Positions 1 through 6,492 of a DNA stretch of 7,387 bases are shown here, piece after piece. The position numbers and the translations under genes were made by a program. Where the stretch lies: the NCBI GenBank assembly GCA_005879205.1, contig VBLD01000128.1, positions 22,465-29,851 on the forward strand. Reading direction: 5' to 3'. Within the stretch, counting starts at the first letter, position 1. Every line of letters begins with the position of its first letter. A model generated the notes under the pieces. The model did not search any database. It was not told the origin of the DNA and saw nothing but the letters and a program-made list of their open reading frames with translations. Origin of the DNA: Deltaproteobacteria bacterium (GTDB lineage: Bacteria > Desulfobacterota > Binatia > DP-6).

Positions 1-905
1 GGTGAAGACCGCCGGCGTGCACTCCGCGAGCCGCCCCTTGAGGACGACCACGCGGTGCACCGAGAGGCGCCCGACGGCCGACCAGCTGGAGAGCGGGAAC
101 TCGATGCGGCTCAGCTCGCTCGAGGAGAGCTGCGCGTCGGTGGCGGCGGTGAGATGGAAGGTGTTCCGCTCGAGGTCGACGAGGAAGGTGCCTCCCCAGT
201 CGGCGCACAGTTGCTCGCGCGTGGTGCGCGTCAGATGGTCGAAGAGCGCCGGCGCCTCGACGCTGGCGCTGAGGGTCTGCGCGGCGTCCACCAGGGCGGC
301 CGACAGCCGGCCCTCGGCCGCGAGATTCTGCCGGCTCTCTTTCAGCCGGTCGGCGAGCCCGACCAGCGTGCGGTTCTTCTCGTGCAGGTGAGACCCGTAG
401 AAGGCGGTCTGATGGGCGATGAGGAAGAAGAGGAAGACGGGGACGAGCGATCGTGGCCGATCGTCGCCACGGTGGCCGCCGTGATGCCGGCCGGCGACGA
501 GAAGAGGCTCGCCGGCACGATGACGAGGGCATAGATCAGGTGGAAGGTGACCGCCGGCTGGCCCGACATCGAGAGGCCGATGCCGGCCGTGATGGCGACC
601 AGATCGAAGGCGGCCTGGGCGTAGAAGAACGGAATCGGCACGAGGCGAAGGGGGCGGACGGCGAGGCCAACGAGGGATGCGAGCGCGAGGCTCGCGCAGA
701 CCGCGAAGACGGCGATGAGATCGATCGACGCGAGCCCGAGCGGGGCGATGACGGTCGCGAAGGCCGCCACGGCCGCGGCGGCTCGCAAGCGGGTGAGGCA
801 GAGCCAGCGGTTGAACGCCCCGAGGTCGCTCGTGCTGGTTTCGCCCAAAGGAAGGCCGTCGGTGGGCGTCCCCATCGTCGCCGGGTACAGCAACGACGAT
901 GCCAT
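1..905 (-). CDS. Membrane sensor with GAF-like domain, 3'-partial, frameshifted
   Basis: Probable signal-sensing membrane protein, such as the input half of a histidine kinase or related regulator; the output domain lies beyond the window. From ATG at 905 the first ~153 residues hold a short polar N-terminus and about five hydrophobic helices (roughly residues 40-58, 61-83, 90-112, 118-135, 137-150). The frame then breaks near 449: the original frame becomes a Ser/Pro/Arg-rich stretch, while the frame one base over stays open from 447 to base 1. That second frame gives a sixth hydrophobic helix (LVPVFLFFLIAHQ), a short coiled segment (HEKNRTLVGLADRLKES) and a GAF-like region (RLSAALVDAAQTLSAS, then WGGTFLVDLERNTFHL). 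One missing base near 448 would join both parts. GGAAAG about nine bases upstream supports the 905 start over the internal Met at 875. The family call is inferred from architecture; no catalytic motif is in view. Confidence 0.65.
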
Positions 906-934
906 GGCCTACGGCTTTCCACGCAGCCGTTAGG

Positions 935-965
935 CGCCCGGCGAGCGTCGAAAATCTGCCGGGCG
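935..965. repeat. Perfect 8-bp inverted repeat between divergent genes
   Basis: CGCCCGGC at 935-942 is repeated inverted as GCCGGGCG at 958-965, around a 15-base A-rich centre. It lies in the 128-bp gap between the divergent sensor gene (start 905) and the NYN gene (start 1034), where an operator or promoter would be expected. In GC-rich DNA an 8-bp palindrome can arise by chance, so a regulatory role is only a suggestion. Confidence 0.3.
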
Positions 966-1021
966 TCGCACCCGCACCAGGCATGTGCCGTGCGAAGCTG
1001 CATCCGGCGGAGCGACGTGAT

Positions 1022-1028
1022 AAGGGGG
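1022..1028 (+). promoter_or_regulatory. Ribosome binding site deciding the GTG start of the NYN gene
   Basis: AAGGGGG sits five bases before GTG at 1034. The reading frame is open back to an ATG at 899, but the intervening 45 codons give an unconserved-looking sequence and there is no Shine-Dalgarno at 899, which also overlaps the divergent sensor start. This site therefore favours 1034. Confidence 0.6.
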
Positions 1029-1033
1029 ATCCC

Positions 1034-2158
1034 GTGACGGCTCCGAAGAAGCCCGGGCGCTCGCGCCGAACGCGCGGTCGTGCCCGCAAGGTCCGCGAGC
1101 CCGAAGTCATAGCCGTCGAGCAGGTCGACGAGCCGACCCTCGCCGAGGAGCCCGCGCCGCCGCCGAGCGCCGCCGTGGAGCCGCTGTTCGCCGCGCGGGT
1201 GGCGCCCCCGAGGCCGCCGGCACCGCTGCCCATCCGGGGCCGCGCCGTGTTCTTCGACGTCGAGAACACGAGCCGCGCCGAGCACATCGGGCGTGTGCTG
1301 GCCCACCTGGAGCTCGACTGGATGCACCAGGCGACGGAGCTGGTGGCGGTCGGCAACTGGCGCGTGATCGGGCACGAGACGGCGCGCCTCCTGGCGAGCC
1401 GCGGCGCGCACCTCGTGCACAGCGCCCCGTCGGTGGGCGTTCGCGACTGGAGCGATCTGCGCATCGCGGTGGCGGCGGGCGCGTGGTTGGCCGCGGCCCG
1501 AGCCGGCGACCTCCTCGAGATCGTCACCGACGACCAGGCGTTCGACGCGGTGGGCGACGTGGCCGCCAGCCTCGGAGTCACGTTCCGGCGGCTCTCGTAT
1601 CGGGCGCTGGCGGGAATGGGCGCGGCACCGCCGGTGGAGGCGGCACGCGAACGACCGTCCCGCCGGCGACACCGGGGCAGCCGGCGTGGAGGTGGATCGC
1701 GCCCCGCGGTCGTGGCGGCCGCTCCGAACGGCGGTGCCCCGGCCGAGCCGCACACCGCGCCGCACGACGAGCTGCTCGCGGTCGCCCGCGAGCTCATCGC
1801 CACCTCGCCCGAGCGCGCAGTGAGCATCGATGCACTCTCGAACGCCCTCAAGACGCGCGGCTTCCGGCGCACTCCCGGCTCGCCGCGGCTGGTGACGCGT
1901 CTGCGGAGAATCAAGGAGCTCGACGTCAACCGGCAGGGTACCGTCCGGCTCCTCGCTCCCGGCGCCGAGGAATCGATGCCGACCGACCCGTCGCCATCCG
2001 CGCCGGAGGCGGACCAGCCGGACCACGTCGCCGAAGGTGCCGCATCCACCGCCGAGGCGGACACCGCCGCAGCTCCCGCGCGCCGCCGTCGCCGCCGGCG
2101 CGGCGGCCGCCGCCGCGGCCGCGGCGGCAGCCAATCCACCGCCGCCCCCGCAGAGTAG
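1034..2158 (+). CDS. NYN-domain (PIN-like) putative ribonuclease with OST-HTH/LOTUS-like domain
   Basis: Predicted cytosolic 374-residue protein, probably an RNA-directed nuclease or RNA-binding regulator. Residues 1-20 are basic (PKKPGRSRRTRGRARKV), followed by a Pro/Ala/Glu linker to about 68. Residues 70-190 form a NYN/PIN-like domain: FFDVEN (Asp75, Asn78), DWSDLRIAVAAG (Asp141) and IVTDDQAFD (Asp166, Asp167, Asp171) correspond to the acidic metal-site positions of LabA/DUF88-type proteins. A basic linker (about 205-225) leads to residues 243-308, a winged-helix-like segment (LLAVARELIATSPE... SPRLVTRLRRIKEL... QGTVRLLAP) resembling OST-HTH/LOTUS. The tail ends in an Arg/Gly block (350-365). 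NYN plus OST-HTH is a known pairing in RNA-control proteins; nuclease activity here is inferred. It is a single gene, divergent from the sensor and convergent with sufT, with no obvious operon partner. Confidence 0.8.
   Translation: MTAPKKPGRSRRTRGRARKVREPEVIAVEQVDEPTLAEEPAPPPSAAVEPLFAARVAPPRPPAPLPIRGRAVFFDVENTSRAEHIGRVLAHLELDWMHQATELVAVGNWRVIGHETARLLASRGAHLVHSAPSVGVRDWSDLRIAVAAGAWLAAARAGDLLEIVTDDQAFDAVGDVAASLGVTFRRLSYRALAGMGAAPPVEAARERPSRRRHRGSRRGGGSRPAVVAAAPNGGAPAEPHTAPHDELLAVARELIATSPERAVSIDALSNALKTRGFRRTPGSPRLVTRLRRIKELDVNRQGTVRLLAPGAEESMPTDPSPSAPEADQPDHVAEGAASTAEADTAAAPARRRRRRRGGRRRGRGGSQSTAAPAE
2079..2133 (+). repeat. GC-trinucleotide low-complexity tract encoding the Arg/Gly tail
   Basis: A near-continuous run of CGC/CGG/GCC-type triplets within the NYN gene encodes the block RRRRRRRGGRRRGRGG. 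On other frames it reads as poly-Ala. Such tracts change length easily by slippage, so tail length may vary between strains. Confidence 0.6.
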
Positions 2159-2168
2159 GAAGGTCGCG

Positions 2169-2197
2169 GGCGACATCGGCCTGGCCGGCGTGTCGCC
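2169..2197. terminator. Possible bidirectional terminator hairpin between convergent genes
   Basis: GGCGACA (2169-2175) pairs with TGTCGCC (2191-2197). The loop itself contains a smaller CGGCC/GGCCG palindrome (2177-2187). The structure fills the 51-bp gap between the convergent NYN gene (ends 2158) and sufT (ends 2210), where a shared terminator is expected. There is no T-tract on either side, so intrinsic termination is uncertain. Confidence 0.35.
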
Positions 2198-2209
2198 ACA
2201 CGGCCCCGA

Positions 2210-2749
2210 TCAAGCCATCCCCAGCCGCTCGCGGCCTTCCGGCGAGATCATTTGAGGATTCCACGGCGGATCCCACACGATCTCGACGTTGGCATCCTCC
2301 ACCCCGGGGAGCGCGAGCAGCTTCTGGCGGGCGTCGGCGCCGATGGACGTCCCCATGCCGCAGCCCGGCGCGGTGAGCGTCATGCGGACGTCCACCTGGC
2401 TGCCGCCCGTCGCCCCCGGTGTGATCCGCATGTCGTAGACGAGGCCGAGGTCCACGATGTTCACCGGGATCTCCGGGTCGTAGCAGGTCTTCAGCGTGTC
2501 CCACACCTGGCGCTCGAGGTCGGCGGCATCCGCGGTGGCCTCGGCCGGCGCCGCCGCCGGGTCCTTGCCGAGCGCGTCCGCGTCCTGTCCCGCGATGCGG
2601 AAGAGACCCCCGTAGGCCGGCGCTTGCACCGTGTACGATCCGCCGAGCGACTGCGTGATCACCACTTCGCTGCCCTTCTCGAGCGTCACCGTGTGCCCGA
2701 AGGGAACCTGAACCGCGTCGCAGTCGCGCACGAGCTCGACTCGTTCCAT
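2210..2749 (-). CDS. sufT: SufT, iron-sulfur cluster assembly/maturation protein (DUF59/MIP18 family)
   Basis: A 179-residue cytosolic protein of the long SufT type, an auxiliary factor for maturing Fe-S proteins. Residues 1-62 are the SufT-specific N-terminal extension: RDCDAVQVPFG, then VITQSLGGSYTV (29-41), then FRIAGQDADALG (50-61). After an Ala-rich linker, residues 78-162 are a MIP18/DUF59 domain with DPEIPVNIVDLGLVYD (91-106) and TAPGCGMG (126-133), where Cys130 is the conserved family cysteine. WDPPWNPQMIS (159-169) is the typical C-terminal signature. The length is normal for the family. The start at 2749 follows a very good GGGGAGGAG site; an upstream in-frame ATG at 2770 lies before that site and is less likely. 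No other suf or isc gene is in the window. The gene is divergent from the CNNM-larB operon across 59 bp. Confidence 0.95.
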   Translation of the reverse strand: MERVELVRDCDAVQVPFGHTVTLEKGSEVVITQSLGGSYTVQAPAYGGLFRIAGQDADALGKDPAAAPAEATADAADLERQVWDTLKTCYDPEIPVNIVDLGLVYDMRITPGATGGSQVDVRMTLTAPGCGMGTSIGADARQKLLALPGVEDANVEIVWDPPWNPQMISPEGRERLGMA

Positions 2750-2755
2750 GACGAT

Positions 2756-2764
2756 CTCCTCCCC
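2756..2764 (-). promoter_or_regulatory. Strong ribosome binding site of sufT
   Basis: On the minus strand GGGGAGGAG ends six bases before ATG at 2749. It fixes the start there and excludes the in-frame ATG at 2770, which would lie upstream of the site. Confidence 0.7.
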
Positions 2765-2808
2765 TTGCATTGTGGATCGACGCGGCAAGCGGCGCAAGGC
2801 GATGACGG

Positions 2809-3777
2809 ATGCGTGCGGCCTTGATAGACATGACCGCGCGCATGACCGTGCCCGTGGCGCTGGCCGTGGTCGGCATCTGCCTCGCGGCGCTCGCCCTCCT
2901 GACGGCGCCGCACGTCCCAAGGCTCCTGCGTCACGGGACCCCGCCCGCACGGCCGCGTCGCTTCTGGGTGACGTTGCTCGTCGCGACCGAGATCGGAACG
3001 GCCGGCGCCGCCGCGGCCGCCGCATGGGCGGCGCTCGCCACCGGCGGGATGCCGCCATGGGCGGCAGCGGCGCTGGCGGGCGCTGCCGCCTATCTCGTCG
3101 CCGAGGTGCTCGCGCCGGCGCTCGGCCTCGCCATGCCGAACGGGCTCGCCGACTGGCTGGGCGACGGCATCGACCGCCTGCTCGCGGCGCTGCGCCGGCC
3201 GCTCGAGCGCCCGGCCGTCATGCTCGCCACCTGGCTCGCCGGCGAGAGCGGGCTCGCGCCTCCGAGCGTGCTCCGCTTTGCGGCGGACGGCGCGGTGGAG
3301 GAGGACGAGGAGGCCGCGCTCGACGCCCGCGGGCGCGAGCTGCTCGGCCGCCTGCGCGATTTCCAGCAGCGCCCGGTGCGCGCCGTGATGACGCCGCGGC
3401 TCCGCATCGTCGCCCTGCCGATCGACCTGCCGGGGCCTGCGCTCCTCGCGGCGCTGTACGAGCATCGCTTCTCGCGCCTCCCCGTGCACCGCGGCGATCG
3501 TGACAACGTGATCGGGGTGCTCTACGCCAAGGACCTCTGCGGGCTCGACGTGGCGGCGCCGGGCTTTCGGCTGGAGCCGCTCCTGCGTCCACCCACCTTC
3601 GTGCCGGTCAGCACGCGAGCGAGCGACGTCTTCCGCGAGCTCCGGCGACGGAAGGTCCATCTGGCACTCGTGGTGGACGAGTACGGCGGCATAGCGGGCC
3701 TCGTGACCATGGAGGATCTGCTCGGCGAGCTGTTCGGGGACGTCGCCGCCGAATACCAGGAGGCTCGGGCGCGGTGA
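2809..3777 (+). CDS. CNNM/CorC-like membrane CBS protein (hemolysin-family), lacking the CorC C-terminal domain
   Basis: A 322-residue inner-membrane protein, probably in divalent-cation (Mg/Co) handling, the role known for the CNNM/CorC family. Hydrophobic helices at about 13-33, 52-77 and 83-108 form a divergent DUF21/CNNM core; the usual SGSETA-like motif is not recognisable. A cytosolic CBS pair follows: VMTPR (193-197), FSRLPVHRGD (221-230), VIGVLYAKDL (234-243), then LALVVDEYGG and GLVTMEDLLGELFGD (285-311). The protein ends soon after the CBS pair and has no transporter-associated (CorC_HlyC) domain, unlike its downstream paralog. Start 2809 has only a weak AAGG site; Met8 (2830) or Met12 (2842) are alternatives. 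It is the first gene of a tight operon. Its stop at 3775-3777 overlaps the probable GTG of the next gene. Transport activity and ion are inferred from the family only. Confidence 0.85.
   Translation: MRAALIDMTARMTVPVALAVVGICLAALALLTAPHVPRLLRHGTPPARPRRFWVTLLVATEIGTAGAAAAAAWAALATGGMPPWAAAALAGAAAYLVAEVLAPALGLAMPNGLADWLGDGIDRLLAALRRPLERPAVMLATWLAGESGLAPPSVLRFAADGAVEEDEEAALDARGRELLGRLRDFQQRPVRAVMTPRLRIVALPIDLPGPALLAALYEHRFSRLPVHRGDRDNVIGVLYAKDLCGLDVAAPGFRLEPLLRPPTFVPVSTRASDVFRELRRRKVHLALVVDEYGGIAGLVTMEDLLGELFGDVAAEYQEARAR
3758..3763 (+). promoter_or_regulatory. Ribosome binding site supporting a GTG start at 3774
   Basis: AGGAGG lies ten bases before GTG at 3774, inside the end of the first CNNM gene. 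GTG 3774-3776 overlaps the TGA stop 3775-3777 (GTGA), a common translational-coupling layout. The open reading frame of the second gene has its first usual start codon at 3908, where no Shine-Dalgarno is visible, so this site argues for an earlier start. Confidence 0.65.
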
Positions 3778-4921
3778 CGGCCCTGCTCCGCTGCTCGTCG
3801 TCCGTGCCGTTGCGGCCATAGGCGAGGCCCTCCTCGCCAGCGGGCCGCGCCGCCCGGGGCGCCTCGCCGACGCGACGCTCGCATCGGCCGCTCGCGCCGT
3901 CGCGGCCGTGGCCGGCGGCGCCGCGGTCGGAGTCGTCGCCACGCTCGTCTCGGCCTACGCGAGCCGCGGCGCCGTGCCCGTGGCGCTGGGGCTCTTCGTG
4001 CCGGCCGGGCTCGTGCTCTCCGATCTCATGCCACGCGGCCTCGCCCCGAGCCTGCCCGTTCCCTGGCGGCGACGCATGGAGCTCACGCTCGGGACGTTCG
4101 CCGTGGTCCTCTGGCCGCTCGTCGCCCTCCAGCGCGGTCTGGCCGCGCTCTTCGTGCGGACGGGTCCCGACGGGCCGCTCGCTGCGCTCCGGCAGCTCGG
4201 TGCCTGGCTCGCGGCTCGTCCCCGGCGCGGGGCGCTCGACGTCTCGGAGGCGGGCCTCGTGGAGCGCATCGATCGCTTCGCGGCCAAGACGGTGCGGGAC
4301 GTGCTCGTCCCGCACGTCGACGTCTGCGCCGTGCCCGACACGGCCTCCGTTGGCGATGTCGTCGCGCTCGTCCGCGAGCGCGGTTTCTCGCGCCTTCCCG
4401 TCTTCCGCGAGCGGCTGTTCAACGCGCTCGGCACCGTGTCCAGCTTCGACCTGCTCGGCGTCGACCCGACGCTGCCGGTGACTTCGGTGATGCGCGAGCC
4501 CTTCTTCGTGCCCGAGACGAAACCGCTCCCGGAGCTGCTCGCGACGCTGCAGGCCGAACGGCGCCACCTGGCGCTCGTCGTCGACGAGTACGGGGGCTTC
4601 GTCGGGCTGGTCACGGTCGAGGACCTGGTCGAGGAGATTGTGGGCGAGATCGAGGATGAATATGATGTGCGACGCGAGCTCTACCGGCGCGTCGCGCCGG
4701 GCGTCTTCGTGGTGAGCGCGCGGGCTCCGGTGGCCGATTTGAACGAGCGTTTCGGCTGGAACCTCCCGCTGGGCGATTACGAGACCGTCGGGGGACTGGT
4801 CCTCGACCGGCTCGGGGTTGTGCCGAAGCCGGGCGACGGCGTGCGTGCCGGGCGCGTGCGCCTGGACGTCACGCGCGCGAGCGCGCGTGCCGTGGTCGAG
4901 CTGCGGGTGACGGTCGGCTGA
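3774..4921 (+). CDS. CNNM/CorC-like CBS membrane protein with CorC_HlyC domain; apparent frameshift near its start
   Basis: Second hemolysin/CorC-family protein, probably a divalent-cation transporter or its regulator. From GTG 3774 the frame reads about 15 codons and stops at 3819. The frame one base over is open through this stretch and continues into the main body, whose first ordinary start codon is GTG 3908 (337 residues). Adding one C near 3789 gives VTALLPLLVVRAVAAIGEAL, a first membrane helix missing from the shorter form, and a ~382-residue protein of usual family length. Counting from 3908: helices at about 3-18, 22-40 and 58-83; CBS pair with FSRLPVFRERLF (160-171) and LALVVDEYGG/GLVTVEDLVEEIVGE (221-247); CorC_HlyC domain 256-337 with GDYETVGGLVLDRLG (289-303) and PKPGD. 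It is a paralog of the preceding gene, overlaps it by four bases, and is followed after one base by larB. Confidence 0.85.
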
Positions 4922-4922
4922 G

Positions 4923-5705
4923 ATGGAGCGCAGGCAGCTCGCCGAACTGCTCGCGGCGGTGCGAAGCGGGAACTGCTCGGTGGACGAGGCGCTCGCCCGG
5001 CTGCGCGACTTTCCATACGAGGACCTGGGCTTCGCGCGGATCGATCACCACCGCGGCCTGCGCAATGGTTTTGCGGAGGCGATCCTCGGCGAGGGGAAGA
5101 CGCCGGAGCAGGTGGTCGCGATCGCCGAGCGCATGGTCGCCGCGGGCACCAACGTGCTGGTCACGCGCCTCGCGGCGGACGCGGCCGGGCGGCTGCGGGC
5201 GGCGGTCCCGGGCTTCGAGTATCACTCGCTGCCGCGCCTCGCCGTGCATCGCACCCGCGTCGTCGAGCCCGAGGGGCGCGGGACCGTGCTCGTCGTCTCG
5301 GCCGGGACGGCCGACCTGCCGGTGGCGGAGGAGGCGGCGATCACGGCGGAGCTGATGGGGAACCGCGTCGAGCGGCTCTACGACGCCGGGGTGGCGGGGA
5401 TCCATCGACTGCTCGACCGCCGCGTGCGGCTGTGGGAAGCGGCCGTGCTGATCGTCGTCGCCGGTATGGAAGGCGCCCTTCCGAGCGTGGTCGGCGGGCT
5501 CGTCGACCGCCCGGTCATCGCCGTGCCGACGAGCGTCGGCTACGGCACGCATCTCGGTGGCCTCGCGGCGCTCCTCGGCATGCTCAACACCTGCGCGGCC
5601 GGCGTCGTGGTCGTGAACATCGACAACGGGTTCGGCGCGGCCGCGGCCGCGACGCGCATTAACAGACCAGACGCGAGCGCCGCGGCCTCCGGCTCGCGCG
5701 ACTAG
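4923..5705 (+). CDS. larB: LarB, pyridinium-3,5-biscarboxylic acid mononucleotide synthase
   Basis: A 260-residue cytosolic enzyme of nickel-pincer nucleotide cofactor synthesis. LarB carboxylates and hydrolyses nicotinic acid adenine dinucleotide to give P2CMN; LarE and LarC then add sulfur and nickel. The N-terminal part carries DHHRGLRNGFAEAILGEG (41-58), typical of LarB. The C-terminal AIR-carboxylase (PurE)-like part has SAGTADLPVAEEA (126-138), AGMEGALPSVVGGLV (180-194), PTSVGYG (202-208) and LLGMLNTCAAGVVVVNIDNG (217-236). Cys224 matches the family cysteine known to attach to the substrate pyridinium ring. The length is normal and all motifs look intact. It begins one base after the stop of the second CNNM gene and has no clear Shine-Dalgarno, which suggests translational coupling. 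No larC, larE or lactate racemase larA is in the window. Confidence 0.95.
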   Translation: MERRQLAELLAAVRSGNCSVDEALARLRDFPYEDLGFARIDHHRGLRNGFAEAILGEGKTPEQVVAIAERMVAAGTNVLVTRLAADAAGRLRAAVPGFEYHSLPRLAVHRTRVVEPEGRGTVLVVSAGTADLPVAEEAAITAELMGNRVERLYDAGVAGIHRLLDRRVRLWEAAVLIVVAGMEGALPSVVGGLVDRPVIAVPTSVGYGTHLGGLAALLGMLNTCAAGVVVVNIDNGFGAAAAATRINRPDASAAASGSRD

Positions 5706-5896
5706 AGACCGGTCCCGACCCGAGACGCGATCCTCGAGTCGGTGTGCCACCGTCCGGCGCGTGGGAGATCGCGGCACGCTGGTCGTCCCGCTGTGGATCG
5801 CGCGCAATCTCGGGCTCGTCTGACCTCGACCGAGAGGTCGCACTCGACGGTCCCGGCGGGCTGCTTTTGCCGCCGAGCCGTGCTAACGGACGCCCC
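5706..5896. other. Intergenic spacer with two small hairpins
   Basis: The 191-bp gap between larB and the ACT gene holds CGACC-GAGA-GGTCG (5827-5840), a five-pair stem with a GNRA-type loop, and CGGCGG/CCGCCG (5854-5859 with 5870-5875) around a T-rich ten-base loop, 21 bases before the ACT start. Neither is followed by a T-tract. They could be a weak terminator for the larB operon or leader structure for the next gene. A short reading frame (GTG 5761 to TGA 5821) is not convincing as a gene. Confidence 0.25.
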
Positions 5897-6448
5897 ATGA
5901 AGCGCTGGTTCGCGCTCTCGGCCATCGGCCGCGACCGTCCGGGCATCGTCGCCGACCTCGCCGGCCTGATCTACGAGTGCGACTGCAACCTCGAGGACTC
6001 GAGCATGACGGTCCTCGGCTCCGAGTTCGCCGTGCTGCTGCTCCTCTCGTGCGAGGGCGAGGACGTCGAGCGGCGCCTCTCCGCCGGCTGCAAGCGGCTC
6101 GAATGGGAGAAGCGGCTGACGGTCTTCTTCCGTCCGCTCGAGGGTGACGGCCCGCCGCGCCCGGCGGGCACACCCGGGACGCCGATGGAGTGCGCCGTCA
6201 CCGGCGTCGACAAGGCGGGCATCGTGGCCCGCGTGGCGCGCGTGCTCGCCGACCACGGGGTCAACATCACGGCCCTCAGCACCCAGTCCCGGCCCGAGCC
6301 GGAGAGCGGGACGCCGATCTACACGATGCGCATACAGATGATCGTGCCGCGGATCGTCGACCGCCAGGCGCTGCGCGTGCAGCTCGAGCGCGTTGCGGCC
6401 GAGCTGCGCGTCGACCTGACGCTCGCCGACCGACACGGGGTAGACTAG
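5897..6448 (+). CDS. Double ACT-domain protein, GcvR-type (glycine-cleavage-repressor-like)
   Basis: A 183-residue cytosolic protein made of two ACT domains and nothing else, the layout of GcvR-type regulators. ACT1 (about 4-78) begins WFALSAIGRDRPGIVADLAG, with the GRDRPGIV turn typical of amino-acid-binding ACT domains, and includes DCNLEDSSMTVLGSEFAVLL. ACT2 (about 98-178) begins ECAVTGVDKAGIVARVARVL and continues GVNITALSTQSRP, then a MRIQMIVP strand. In E. coli GcvR restrains GcvA to control glycine cleavage; other double-ACT proteins of this group are uncharacterised and no gcv gene is in view, so the specific role is open. Start 5897 begins exactly at ACT1; upstream in-frame codons to GTG 5744 look non-coding. 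GGA six bases before ATG is a weak ribosome site. The stop is followed within two bases by a strong hairpin. Confidence 0.85.
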   Translation: MKRWFALSAIGRDRPGIVADLAGLIYECDCNLEDSSMTVLGSEFAVLLLLSCEGEDVERRLSAGCKRLEWEKRLTVFFRPLEGDGPPRPAGTPGTPMECAVTGVDKAGIVARVARVLADHGVNITALSTQSRPEPESGTPIYTMRIQMIVPRIVDRQALRVQLERVAAELRVDLTLADRHGVD

Positions 6449-6449
6449 C

Positions 6450-6475
6450 GGGGGTGCCCCGCCCCGGGCACCCCC
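6450..6475. terminator. Strong GC hairpin after the ACT gene, likely terminator
   Basis: GGGGGTGCCC (6450-6459) pairs perfectly over 10 bp with GGGCACCCCC (6466-6475), with a six-base loop. It starts two bases after the stop at 6446-6448 and lies between convergent transcription units, so it could act in both directions. No T-tract follows on either strand, so it may work as an RNA-end stabiliser or a U-tract-independent terminator. Confidence 0.6.
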
Positions 6476-6492
6476 GACCCGGCGGGCTCGCT

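Noticed and set aside
899..1033. 45-codon N-terminal extension of the NYN gene from ATG 899
   Set aside because: No ribosome site at 899, no protein-like conservation visible, overlap with the divergent start, and a good site before GTG 1034.
453..1037. Long plus-strand reading frame opposite the sensor gene
   Set aside because: Charge-rich shadow of the minus-strand gene; no recognisable domain and poor codon-position bias compared with the sensor frames.
2079..2133. Tandem repeat as a possible mobile or CRISPR-like element
   Set aside because: Simple GC triplet tract explained by the Arg/Gly tail codons; no spacer-repeat structure.
536..2176. 546-codon minus-strand frame across the NYN gene
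   Set aside because: Poly-Ala and Arg-rich antisense shadow caused by GC-rich codons; the NYN domain is clearly on the plus strand.
2769..2797. Promoter-like boxes for sufT (TTGCGC, 17 bases, CACAAT on the minus strand)
   Set aside because: The -35 matches at only three positions and the transcript would begin almost on the ribosome site; no reliable sigma-70 rules for this lineage.
5746..5823. Short plus-strand frame ending GTLVVPLWIARNLGLV before TGA 5821
   Set aside because: Looks faintly protein-like but is too short, lacks a ribosome site and matches no family I recognise; probably chance in a spacer.
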